Positions 24,490 to 36,059 of a stretch of 44,123 nt of DNA are shown here, piece by piece. This DNA comes from Anaerolineae bacterium UTCFX2. GTDB taxonomy: Bacteria > Chloroflexota > Anaerolineae > Anaerolineales > UBA4823. The position numbers and the translations under genes were made by a program. Where the stretch lies: the NCBI GenBank assembly GCA_002050125.1, contig MWTA01000047.1:1-44123 (forward strand), given 5' to 3'. The notes under the pieces were generated by a model. That model saw nothing but the letters and a program-made list of their open reading frames with translations, ran no database searches and had not been told where the DNA came from. The first letter of the stretch is position 1. Every line of letters begins with the position of its first letter.

Positions 24490-25920
24490 ATGCGAACGTT
24501 GTTTTTATTGCTCGCCGCCGCCTTGCTGCTGCTGCCAGCCCCGACGCTGGCAAGCAGCCCGGCGCAGGAGCCGCCAGATGGTCCGGTCTACATCGTTCAA
24601 CAGGGCGATTCGCTTTGGGATATTGCCGCGCGGTTTCGGGTTTCAATGGCTGACCTGCAAGCGGCGAACGGCATCAGCAACCCGAGCCAGTTGAGCGCGG
24701 GAGCGCGCCTGGTGATCCCAGGGCTATCCGGCGTCAAAGGCGTCTTAACCACCCGTCCGATTCAAATCGGCGAGAATCTGCGCAGTTTGAGCCGCCATTT
24801 CCAGGTTCCAGAAGACATCCTGATTCGATTGAATCACATCACCAGCCCGGCTGAGCTATATGCGGGATCGACCCTGGTGCTGCCCCTAACGGAAACCAGC
24901 GCGCCGGCAACCAAACGCAGTCTGGTAACCCCTGGACAAACGCTGCTGGAGCTGGCTGTGGTACAGCAATCGAACCCCTGGACCTACATGGAGGCGAATC
25001 AGCTGCCCAGCAGTTGGAGCGCGCTTCCGGGCGATGTGCTGCACCTGCCCATAGAACAAAGCGAGGCTGGCGCAGAAATTCAGTCGAGCGCGCTGCCCGA
25101 GGCAATTTCGAACATCACGCTCGGTCCTGGGCGGATGGAGCAGGGTAATGTTTCAGTCATCCAAATCGAAGGCGCCCCGGGAATCCAACTGGGCGGCGCG
25201 CTCCTGGATCGTCAGCTGCATTTTTTTCCACAGGGCGAGGGGCTTTATATTTCAATGCAGGGCATCCACGTGATGACCGACGCGGGTTTGTATTCGATGG
25301 TCATCAGCGGCACGCTGCCACTGGAAGCGCCGTATTTTGGCGCCGCGTTTGCGCTTGCCCAGCCTGTGCTGGTCTATTCGGGAAATTACCCGTTCGATCC
25401 GGTGCTGAGCGTAAGCCCCGAAACCATCGACCCGACTGTGACCCAGCCGGAAGACGCGGAATGGAGCGCCCTCGCAGCCACCGCAACGCCTGAAAAGCTC
25501 TGGAACGGTCAGTTTACCAGCCCCGTGGCGCCGCCCTTCGACGACTGCTGGCCCTCGCTCTTCGGCAACCGGCGCTCCTACAACGGCAGCGAATATAAGT
25601 ATTTCCACAGCGGGTTGGATTTCTGCGGCGGGGTTGGAATCGAGATTATCGCGCCGGCAGCCGGACGAGTTGTCTTTGCCGGTCCACTCACCGTGCGCGG
25701 CAACGCGACGATGATCGACCACGGCTGGGGGATCTATTCCGCCTACCTGCATCAGTCGGAGATCCTGGTCAAGCCAGGCGACCTGGTAGCTCAGGGTCAG
25801 GTCATCGGAAAAATCGGCGGGACGGGACGGGTCACTGGACCCCATCTGCACTGGGAGATTTGGGCGGGCGGCGTACAGGTGGATCCGCTCCAATGGCTGG
25901 AAGAGACATTTCCAAATTAA
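24490..25920 (+). CDS. Secreted LysM / M23 peptidoglycan endopeptidase
   Basis: 476 residues. Signal peptide (MRTLFLLLAAALLLLPAPTLAS), then three LysM-like repeats (about 33-77, 85-130 and 140-180; the first is canonical, VQQGDSLWDIAARF, the others weaker), a beta-rich middle region, and a C-terminal M23 lysostaphin-type domain with zinc ligands in HSGLDF and LHWEI (HxH). It should bind and cleave peptidoglycan outside the cell. ATG 24490 is chosen because the signal peptide starts there and AAAGG lies upstream. It overlaps the convergent DUF2007-like gene by 4 nt. Confidence 0.93.
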   Translation: MRTLFLLLAAALLLLPAPTLASSPAQEPPDGPVYIVQQGDSLWDIAARFRVSMADLQAANGISNPSQLSAGARLVIPGLSGVKGVLTTRPIQIGENLRSLSRHFQVPEDILIRLNHITSPAELYAGSTLVLPLTETSAPATKRSLVTPGQTLLELAVVQQSNPWTYMEANQLPSSWSALPGDVLHLPIEQSEAGAEIQSSALPEAISNITLGPGRMEQGNVSVIQIEGAPGIQLGGALLDRQLHFFPQGEGLYISMQGIHVMTDAGLYSMVISGTLPLEAPYFGAAFALAQPVLVYSGNYPFDPVLSVSPETIDPTVTQPEDAEWSALAATATPEKLWNGQFTSPVAPPFDDCWPSLFGNRRSYNGSEYKYFHSGLDFCGGVGIEIIAPAAGRVVFAGPLTVRGNATMIDHGWGIYSAYLHQSEILVKPGDLVAQGQVIGKIGGTGRVTGPHLHWEIWAGGVQVDPLQWLEETFPN

Positions 25921-26207
25921 GCTTGATCCGGTTCTGCTGGATCTTCCCCGGTTTCATCGGAATCGGGTATGTCAAATCCACCCCCAGACTCGTATTTTCT
26001 GAGGATATCCCGAGCCCTCTCAACCTTTGATCCTGGCACCAGGATCTGCACGATTGCCAACGGACCCACTGTCAGCCCGTACACGCGTCCGATGCCTTCC
26101 TGTGAAAGAACTACCGGTATTTCCTGGGCTTCTAACAAGCCGCGCAACAGCTCCGCCTGTAACTGCCCATCAGTTTCATAGACCACTTCCCATTCCGATT
26201 CAGCCAT
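25917..26207 (-). CDS. DUF2007-like small protein
   Basis: 96 residues. EWEVVYETDGQLQAELLRGLLEAQEIPVVLSQEG followed by a beta-strand pair and a helix RARDILRKY is the DUF2007 (putative signal-transducing, PII-like fold) pattern. ATG 26207 has an excellent AAAGGAG ribosome-binding site. The C-terminal tail is acidic. No partner gene on its strand. Function unknown. Confidence 0.8.
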   Translation of the reverse strand: MAESEWEVVYETDGQLQAELLRGLLEAQEIPVVLSQEGIGRVYGLTVGPLAIVQILVPGSKVERARDILRKYESGGGFDIPDSDETGEDPAEPDQA

Positions 26208-26329
26208 TGTCTGCTCCTTTAATAGGGCTATCTCATCCACGGATCCACCCAGGGGATGGGCGCTGATCTGTTTCAGCCGCGAATCGCCATCTGGATCACA
26301 AGGAAGTTCGCTCCACGCACATCATAGAG

Positions 26330-26335
26330 TATAAT
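26330..26335 (+). promoter_or_regulatory. Putative -10 element of the 26442-28513 module
   Basis: Perfect TATAAT within AGAGTATAAT, the same ten bases as at 8672-8681. The -35 at 17 bp (TTCGCT) is weak. A start near 26342 would give a leader of about 100 nt. Confidence 0.4.
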
Positions 26336-26360
26336 ATAGCTTGATAAAATTTTGAAACGC

Positions 26361-26413
26361 CTGCTCTGTGAGCATTTCATCCCCAGAGCAGCGTGTTTTG
26401 CTGTATCAGCAAA
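26361..26413 (+). promoter_or_regulatory. Two consecutive perfect hairpins in a 5' leader
   Basis: Hairpin 1: CTGCTCTG / CAGAGCAG (26361-26368 and 26384-26391), 15-nt loop. Hairpin 2: TTTGCTG TAT CAGCAAA (26397-26413), 3-nt loop. Both are perfect and lie between the putative -10 and the GAGGA ribosome-binding site at 26432. No T-run follows, so they are not terminators. They could be mRNA-stabilising or regulatory structures. Confidence 0.45.
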
Positions 26414-26441
26414 GGAAGAAGCCATTATTTTGAGGATTTCT

Positions 26442-28025
26442 ATGGGAATTGCCAGCTATTCGATGGGCGAGGATTATTGGGATAATTTTAAACTCCAAGA
26501 AGAAGATATCGAATTCCTTTACAACTACTTGTTGGAAACTGAAACGCCCATGACTTCGATGGAACTCATCGAAGCTTTAGTGGGTGAGCGCATCCAGCAA
26601 CAACGGGCTGAGCTTGAAAAGCAGCGCATGTCGGGAGGCGATCTTTACCAACCCAAACTGGATTTCAGAGTCAAGCAAAAACTGGTTTTTCCAGCCCTGA
26701 ACTGGCAGCACGGACAGGTGCTGGAAATCCGCCAGGGCTTAAACCCGGAGATCGGAGATTTCCAAGTCATCCAGGTCGCGCTGGATGATGGAACCCGCCG
26801 CGAATTCGCCGCTCAGCTCCCGATCCATAAACTCAATGACCCGCCGAAGATCGTCGAAGAGTTCAACCATCTGGATACTGCAACGGTTCTGCGTATCTAT
26901 CAGAAGGACCTGCTGCGGCTTTTAGAAGACGAACTGACCACCAACCCAGGCTTTGTGAGCATCACCGGGCGCTGGTTCCCCCGCGCCTTGTTGATCGACA
27001 TCAATCTGGGTCATCTCAATCTGGCTGAAGCGGTGCTCGACATGGCTGGCGGCGGGCCGATGCCGACCTCAGCCCTGCTAGATCAAATCGAGATCAAAAC
27101 GGATGTCAATCCGAAATTGCTGGAGTTCTCGATGGCTCTGGCGCTTCAGGAGGACGCGCGCTTCGATGAAGTGGGGCCGGCTGGCGATGTGCTGTGGTAT
27201 TTGAAAAGGCTCGAACCGCAGAGCGTGCTCCAAACCCCGGTGTTTTTGCGCTACAACCCGGTTGACTACGACACCAACCTGCTAACCGCAGAGATGCTGG
27301 CGCTGGAACAATCACTCGATGATGAACTCTCGCCTGTTCCGGAAAGAAACCAGCAGTTAGACGAGGTGGAGGTGCGGCTGATTTTCCCCCACTGGCGCTC
27401 GGGCACGCTGCCTCTTTCAGTGAAGACCAGATATTTATTCCCCACCGCTTACGAAGCGCCCAGGGTGCGCTTCATGCTCGTGGACGGCGAATCACAGGAA
27501 AAATTTCCGGGCTGGGTGGTGCGGGAGAAAAGTTATGTCTATGGATTGGAGGAATGGTACGATTCGCGCGGCGTCATCCCGGGCAGCATCATCCATGTGA
27601 GGCGCGGCAGCAGTCCAGGAGAGGTGATCGTCCACACCGGCAACCACCGCCCGAGCCGGGAATGGATCCGCACGTTGCTGGTCGGCTCCGATGGCGGCAT
27701 CGTCTTCGCCATGCTCAAACAGACCGTTGCCACACCGGTCGATGACCGCATGGCAATCGCGATCCCGGAAAAGACAGCCCTGGATCAGAATTGGTTGAGC
27801 CCGCTCAAAGATCAACCGCCTTTTGAAAAACTGGTTGTGAACACCGTGCGCGATCTGGCTCGGCTGAACCCGCAAAGCCACGTCCATTTTACAGAGCTCT
27901 ACTCAGCCATCAACGTGATCCGCAGATGCCCGCCTGGTCCGATCATGGCGCTGCTAAATTCTCGACCCTGGTTCATTCACGTTGGAGATTTACATTATCG
28001 GTTAAGCGACACCGAATACGATTGA
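26442..28025 (+). CDS. Large protein of unknown function with an internal repeat and winged-helix-like segments
   Basis: 527 residues, soluble; family not recognised. Two segments resemble each other: residues about 81-126 (LVFPALNWQHGQVLEI...) and about 313-359 (LIFPHWRSGTLPLSV...), both with L-[VI]-F-P, a W, a G and a later DG. Around them are helix-rich segments that look like winged helices: 18-50 (EDIEFLYNYLLETETPMTSM), about 205-250, and the C-terminal 60 residues (FTELYSAINVIRR... WFIHVGDLHYRL). ATG 26442 is chosen for GAGGA 5 nt upstream. Next on the strand is the small gene at 28079. A DNA- or protein-binding role is inference. Confidence 0.8.
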   Translation: MGIASYSMGEDYWDNFKLQEEDIEFLYNYLLETETPMTSMELIEALVGERIQQQRAELEKQRMSGGDLYQPKLDFRVKQKLVFPALNWQHGQVLEIRQGLNPEIGDFQVIQVALDDGTRREFAAQLPIHKLNDPPKIVEEFNHLDTATVLRIYQKDLLRLLEDELTTNPGFVSITGRWFPRALLIDINLGHLNLAEAVLDMAGGGPMPTSALLDQIEIKTDVNPKLLEFSMALALQEDARFDEVGPAGDVLWYLKRLEPQSVLQTPVFLRYNPVDYDTNLLTAEMLALEQSLDDELSPVPERNQQLDEVEVRLIFPHWRSGTLPLSVKTRYLFPTAYEAPRVRFMLVDGESQEKFPGWVVREKSYVYGLEEWYDSRGVIPGSIIHVRRGSSPGEVIVHTGNHRPSREWIRTLLVGSDGGIVFAMLKQTVATPVDDRMAIAIPEKTALDQNWLSPLKDQPPFEKLVVNTVRDLARLNPQSHVHFTELYSAINVIRRCPPGPIMALLNSRPWFIHVGDLHYRLSDTEYD

Positions 28026-28078
28026 TTTGCTGACCCTAAATGCCCAATCTCCAGTAAAATATTCGCCGGAGGATCGAC

Positions 28079-28513
28079 TTGACGGAAATCAAACGCATCA
28101 GTTTGGTAAAACCAACCATTCATACTCGTTTTCATATCGACTTCGATTGGTGGAGCCAAAATGACCGAGACTGGCGAGTCTACCTCAGAGGTTATTTGTG
28201 CCCGGAACATCAGGTCTCTCTGGCGAATGTCGATCTCTTTGACCTGGTAGATTGGGTTGATCCAGAGACAGCCGAAGTTCACCAGGTCGACGGGCTGCAG
28301 AATGTGTTGATCACTCACTGTGCAAAACAGCCGTCTTTCATCACCCAGCACAGCACGCTGGTTGACTCGGTTTTTCGCCTGTTTCTGACGAACGGCAATA
28401 CCCCACTGTCGCCAGAAGAGCTGGCTGAAGAACTCGGCAGAGATGCCAACTTATTGCTGAGAACGCTGTCCGGACCGCGGGTGTATAAAGGGCTGCGCCC
28501 ATGCCTGGGTTGA
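28079..28513 (+). CDS. Small partner protein of unknown function, TTG start
   Basis: 144 residues. N-terminal beta-rich half with conserved-looking aromatic residues (FDWWSQNDRDW) and a CPEH motif; C-terminal helical part (VDSVFRLFLTNGNTPLSPEELAEEL) that resembles a winged helix, as in its larger neighbour. The TTG start is supported by GGAGGA 5 nt upstream, and no ATG lies near. It begins 53 nt after the larger gene and ends 9 nt before tRNA-Arg. Likely co-transcribed with the neighbour. Not recognised. Confidence 0.7.
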   Translation: MTEIKRISLVKPTIHTRFHIDFDWWSQNDRDWRVYLRGYLCPEHQVSLANVDLFDLVDWVDPETAEVHQVDGLQNVLITHCAKQPSFITQHSTLVDSVFRLFLTNGNTPLSPEELAEELGRDANLLLRTLSGPRVYKGLRPCLG

Positions 28514-28522
28514 TTAATCTCC

Positions 28523-28598
28523 GCCCCTGTAGCTCAATGGATAGAGCAGCAGCCTTCTAAGCTGTTGGTTGTGGGTTCGAATCCCGCCAGGGGCGCCA
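28523..28598 (+). tRNA. tRNA-Arg (anticodon UCU)
   Basis: 76 nt including encoded CCA. Acceptor GCCCCTG / CAGGGGC with discriminator G, D arm GCTC/GAGC, anticodon stem GCAGC/GCTGT with loop CTTCTAA (anticodon TCT, A37), T arm GTGGG TTCGAAT CCCGC. It reads AGA codons. It starts 9 nt after the upstream stop codon; a T6 run at 28611-28616 may help end the transcript. Confidence 0.97.
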
Positions 28599-28712
28599 AT
28601 TCTTCTGTCCTTTTTTGTTGAGATAAGACGAAAAACAGATACAGGGGATGTGACAACGCCTTGCACAATATTGAATCTGCTCGCATCTGGTTCATTTTCC
28701 AGGAGTAAATTT

Positions 28713-29120
28713 ATGCTAGAAGGTTATGAAAAATCCGATCCTGAGAAATCCTCGGATACCGAGCCTTTTGAACCGGTCTCTCATCACTGGCGGCTGATGA
28801 TGCGCACCCCATGGAGACCGCCAACGGATGTGCTCGAGACCGAAGATTCGATCATGGTGCGGGTTGAGGTTGCCGGAATGCGCGAAGATCAATTTCACAT
28901 CGAGATCAACGGGCGCGAGCTTTTAATCCGCGGTGCCCGGCAAGACCCCGCTGAAAGGCGCGCCTTCCATCAAATGGAAATTCGCTTTGGGGAATTTGTG
29001 CTTTCAGTAGAACTGCCTTATTTCATCGACTCCAGTCAGGTAGAAGCAGTCTACGACAATGGATTCCTGATGATCTCATTGCCGAAAGCCCGGCCGCGGC
29101 AAATCACATTTTCCGAGTAG
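28713..29120 (+). CDS. Small heat shock protein (Hsp20/alpha-crystallin)
   Basis: 135 residues. Alpha-crystallin domain from about residue 35: PPTDVLETEDSIMVRVEVAGMRED, INGRELLIRGARQD, ending in AVYDNGFLMISLPKARPR. ATP-independent holdase. ATG 28713 has AGGAG 7 nt upstream; an open frame from the tRNA is only fortuitous. It stands 17 nt before lon, so holdase and protease may be co-expressed. I found no CIRCE or other heat-shock operator in the 114 bases upstream, which hold no gene. Confidence 0.93.
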   Translation: MLEGYEKSDPEKSSDTEPFEPVSHHWRLMMRTPWRPPTDVLETEDSIMVRVEVAGMREDQFHIEINGRELLIRGARQDPAERRAFHQMEIRFGEFVLSVELPYFIDSSQVEAVYDNGFLMISLPKARPRQITFSE

Positions 29121-29136
29121 CGCCCAAGGAAGCTGA

Positions 29137-31702
<2,566 letters not shown>

Positions 31703-31713
<11 letters not shown>

Positions 31714-32080
31714 GATATTCCTGATTGAAGACGACCTTTCCATGCAAGCCTTGCTTCAAACCTATTTGCAGTTCGAAGGCTTTGAAGTGACGCTTCAAAA
31801 CAAGGAGGAAAACCTGGAAGAAGTGATCGAGAATATCCGCCGCGCAGCGCCGGACGTTGTCTTATTGGACGTCTTCCTTCCGCAGATCAACGGATTCGAC
31901 CTGCTGGCGGGGATGCGGGAAGATCCTGAGCTGAAAGAAATGCGTGTGGTCATGTCATCAGGGATGGATTTTAATGAGCGCTGCCTGAAAGAGGGCGCGA
32001 ACGGTTTTATCTTAAAACCTTACATGCCCGACGATTTAGTAAAAATCATTCGCCGGGCGCTTGGAAACGAAGAAATTTAG
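31703..32080 (+). CDS. Stand-alone response regulator overlapping lon
   Basis: 125-residue REC domain: FLIEDDLSM acidic pocket, phosphoacceptor Asp in [16 protein letters not shown], Ser in VVMSSGMD, Lys in ILKPYMP. No output domain. ATG 31703 lies inside the last codons of lon in another frame, with GGAGG at 31689-31693 as ribosome-binding site, so translation is coupled to lon. What phosphorylates it is unknown. A link between signalling and Lon activity is an inference from the overlap alone. Confidence 0.92.
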
Positions 32081-32107
32081 AGAACTAATGAACCCAGAGA
32101 GTGAACA

Positions 32108-33862
32108 GTGAAAAAAACACACAGCCGTACATCCATGCAGTGGTGTACAATCGATCTGCATCTCCACACCCCGGCTTCAAGCGATTACCAACAGCCGGAT
32201 GTGACGTTTATTGACATCTTGCACCGCGCCGAAATGCGCGGCTTAGCAATAATATCCTTTACCGATCATAATACGATTGCCGGATACCGCGGGATGCAGG
32301 AGGAAATCGAGCAGCTTGAGTTGCTCGAAAAACTGAAACGCATCCTGCCCGAAGAACAAGCCCGTCTGACGGAATACCGCCGTCTGCTGCATAAAATCCT
32401 GGTGCTGCCGGGTTTTGAATTCACCGCCACGTTCGGTTTCCACATCCTGGGGGTCTTTTCGCCCAGCAAACCGGTGCGGGATATCGAGCATATGCTGCTC
32501 GATTTAGGCATACCGCCCGACCAGCTTGACGAAGGCTCGGCGACAATCGGCGCATCGTCCGATGTTCTGACGGTCTATCGGGCGATCAACGAAGCTGGAG
32601 GTCTGGCAATCGCGGCGCATGCCAATTCCAACAACGGCGTGGCGATGCGCGGCTTTCCGCTAGGCGGTCAAACCAGGATCGCCTACACGCAAAACGCCCA
32701 CCTGCACGCCCTCGAAGTGACCGACCTGGAGAACAAGAGCAAGCACAGCACCGCAACATTCTTCAACGGCACCAAACCGGAATACCCGCGCCGCATGCAC
32801 TGTATTCAAGGCTCTGACGCGCATCGGCTGACCAGCGACCCAGCCAGAAAAAAGAACCTGGGCGTCGGCGACCGCCCCACAGACGTGCTTCTCCCAGAAG
32901 TCAGCTTCGAAGCCTTGCGGGAGCTTTTCGTCAGCAACGATTTCGCCCGCACCCGCCCCCATCGCCAGTCAGCCGAACCAGCGTTTGATTTCATCCGCGC
33001 CGCCCAGGAGGAAGGCGTCAACATCGTTCAGGACTTCCACGAAAGCATGACCGTGCGCGGCGGAAAGCGCTATGCCATCATCGCCGATGCTTGCGCGCTG
33101 GCAAACACCAACGGCGGCACTTTGTTCATCGGCATTGCGGATGACCCACGCAAACCTATCCCGGGCGTTCCAGACGCTGAACAATCTCTGGGCCAACTTG
33201 AGAAAGAGCTTCTCAACCGTATCAGCCCGCCACCCCAGGTCTCACTGGATGTGCACGAAACCAGTGGAAAAAAGATCATTGTCGTGCTTGTGACCCGCGG
33301 CAGCGATCCTCCGTATGCGGTGGATGACAACAAAGTGTACGTGCGGTCCGAGGCGGAGACCGTGTTAGCGGTACGGGATGAAATTGTCGGGCTCGTGTTG
33401 CGCGGGCTTGACGCAAAACAACCCGAAATGCAGCCGGACAGCCTACGGCTCCAAACAAGCGAGCCCGTTCCTCAGTTGCCCATTTTGGCTGAGCACGAAC
33501 CGGCGGAAACCGCGCCGCGCACTGGTGTGGAAATCATGGAGGTTGAAAACCGCGCGGACGAGCGCTATTACACCATGCGCGATCTGCGCAACAACAACGT
33601 GGTTAAAAACGTGACGCGCAAATCAGCCCGCCGGTTGTGGCACTACGCCATCACCGCATTCGATAAACTTCCCGCAGATCCTGCGCAAGGGCACATTCAA
33701 TGGCAGGGAAAGTTCGGATTAATCAGCGGACAAAAACAAGGCAACATCACCCGCTATGATTTGATTGAAAAAGAGGCGGGGAAATACCGGTATTACTTCG
33801 GCGTGACCGAGGACGGCATACATGGACCCTGGAAGCGGCTCGTCGGTCAGGATGACGAATAG
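32108..33862 (+). CDS. PHP-domain phosphoesterase fused to an AlbA_2 (Schlafen-type) domain
   Basis: 584 residues. PHP domain with IDLHLHTPASSDY (metal His residues), FTDHNT, HILGVF, IAAHAN and QGSDAHR: the full metal-binding set. Then an AlbA_2/Schlafen domain at about 305-430 with ADACALANTNGGTLFIGIAD. Then a C-terminal region of about 100 residues (YYTMRDLRNNNVVKNVTRKSARRLW) that I do not recognise. PHP proteins are metal-dependent phosphoesterases or nucleases; AlbA_2 is nucleic-acid binding. The start is GTG 32108; ATG 32135 is possible. A nucleic-acid processing role is likely; a defence role is possible but unsupported by neighbours. Confidence 0.88.
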   Translation: MKKTHSRTSMQWCTIDLHLHTPASSDYQQPDVTFIDILHRAEMRGLAIISFTDHNTIAGYRGMQEEIEQLELLEKLKRILPEEQARLTEYRRLLHKILVLPGFEFTATFGFHILGVFSPSKPVRDIEHMLLDLGIPPDQLDEGSATIGASSDVLTVYRAINEAGGLAIAAHANSNNGVAMRGFPLGGQTRIAYTQNAHLHALEVTDLENKSKHSTATFFNGTKPEYPRRMHCIQGSDAHRLTSDPARKKNLGVGDRPTDVLLPEVSFEALRELFVSNDFARTRPHRQSAEPAFDFIRAAQEEGVNIVQDFHESMTVRGGKRYAIIADACALANTNGGTLFIGIADDPRKPIPGVPDAEQSLGQLEKELLNRISPPPQVSLDVHETSGKKIIVVLVTRGSDPPYAVDDNKVYVRSEAETVLAVRDEIVGLVLRGLDAKQPEMQPDSLRLQTSEPVPQLPILAEHEPAETAPRTGVEIMEVENRADERYYTMRDLRNNNVVKNVTRKSARRLWHYAITAFDKLPADPAQGHIQWQGKFGLISGQKQGNITRYDLIEKEAGKYRYYFGVTEDGIHGPWKRLVGQDDE

Positions 33863-33899
33863 CCGCTTTCCCAGCCGATAGACAAAAGCCAGCACAACC

Positions 33900-34346
33900 A
33901 TGCAGCCGAATGTGAACCTTAAGCTTTCAGTCTCGATTCGCGAATTCGTTTTTCCGCAGGATTATTCGACCATTATCGCGTTGTGGGAGAACGCCGGCGA
34001 TGGAATTCACGTGCGGCGCTCGGACGAGCCGGCAGAAATTCAAAAAAAGCTCCAGCGGGATCCAGACCTGTTCTTGCTTGCGGAATATCAGGGCGAAGTC
34101 ATCGGTTCGGTGCTGGGCGGGTTTGACGGGCGGCGTGGCATGATGTATCACCTCGCCGTAACGCCCGAACACCGCGAGCGCGGGGTAGCAACTTTGTTGG
34201 TAGAGGAGTTGGAGCGGCGCTTGCGTTTGAAGGGCTGCATCCGCTATTATCTGATGGTCACGAAAGCCAATCTGACGGCAATCCAGTATTATGAAAAGCG
34301 CGGCTGGGAACTGATGGATCTTTACACCTATGCCAAAGACCTTTGA
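33900..34346 (+). CDS. GNAT-family acetyltransferase (YpeA/RimI-like)
   Basis: 148 residues. VSIREFVFPQDYSTIIALWENAG at the start, then FLLAEYQGEVIGSVLGG, the acetyl-CoA loop TPEHRERGVATLLVEE, and TKANLTAIQYYEKRGWE. Typical of the YpeA-like group. No clear ribosome-binding site lies before ATG 33900. Substrate unknown. Confidence 0.9.
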   Translation: MQPNVNLKLSVSIREFVFPQDYSTIIALWENAGDGIHVRRSDEPAEIQKKLQRDPDLFLLAEYQGEVIGSVLGGFDGRRGMMYHLAVTPEHRERGVATLLVEELERRLRLKGCIRYYLMVTKANLTAIQYYEKRGWELMDLYTYAKDL

Positions 34347-34373
34347 AGCGCGCACAGCAGGGCAATTTCAAGC

Positions 34374-34872
34374 ATGAGTCTGCGCTTTGGCATCCTCACC
34401 GTATCCGATCGCTCCGCCCGGGGTGAACGAGCCGACCTATCCGGTCCCGCGCTGCGGCAGGCGGTCGAAGCGCAAGGCTGGACGGTCGTGAAAGCTTCAA
34501 TAGTCCCTGACGATCAGGCGGTCATCTCAGCCGTGCTGGTGGAGTGGTGCGAATCGGACGAAATGGACATCCTGTTGACCGCCGGCGGAACGGGGTTTGC
34601 GCCGCGCGACGTCACCCCCGAGGCGACCCGCGCCGTCATCGAGCGCCCGGCGCCGGGGCTGGCGGAAGGGATGCGCGCCGCCAGTTTACGGGTAACACCA
34701 CATGCCATGCTCTCCCGCGCTGAAGCGGGTATCCGTAAACACACCCTGATCGTCAACCTGCCGGGCAGTCCAAAGGGCGCGCTCGAGAACCTGCAAGCCA
34801 TCCAGCCCGCGTTGACGCACGCCGTCCAGCTTTTGCGGGAAGATCCCGAAGCCGAAAACAGCCACCGATCAG

Positions 34873-34892
<20 letters not shown>
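34374..34892 (+). CDS. mogA: Molybdopterin adenylyltransferase (MogA/MoaB family)
   Basis: Adenylylates molybdopterin before molybdenum insertion. 172 residues: ILTVSDRSARGERADLSGP, LLTAGGTGFAPRDVTPEAT and VNLPGSPKGALENL, the signature loops of MogA/MoaB. No other moa/moe gene in the window. It overlaps the convergent acyl-CoA dehydrogenase gene by 20 nt. MogA versus MoaB naming is not certain by eye. Confidence 0.9.
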
Positions 34893-36024
<1,132 letters not shown>

Positions 36025-36059
36025 CTTGCGCCTCCCCGGTATGGCTATTTCCAGAAACC

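Noticed and set aside
28523-28712. tRNA-Arg as an integration site for a mobile element
   Set aside because: No integrase gene and no second copy of the tRNA 3' end noticed downstream; neighbours are housekeeping genes.
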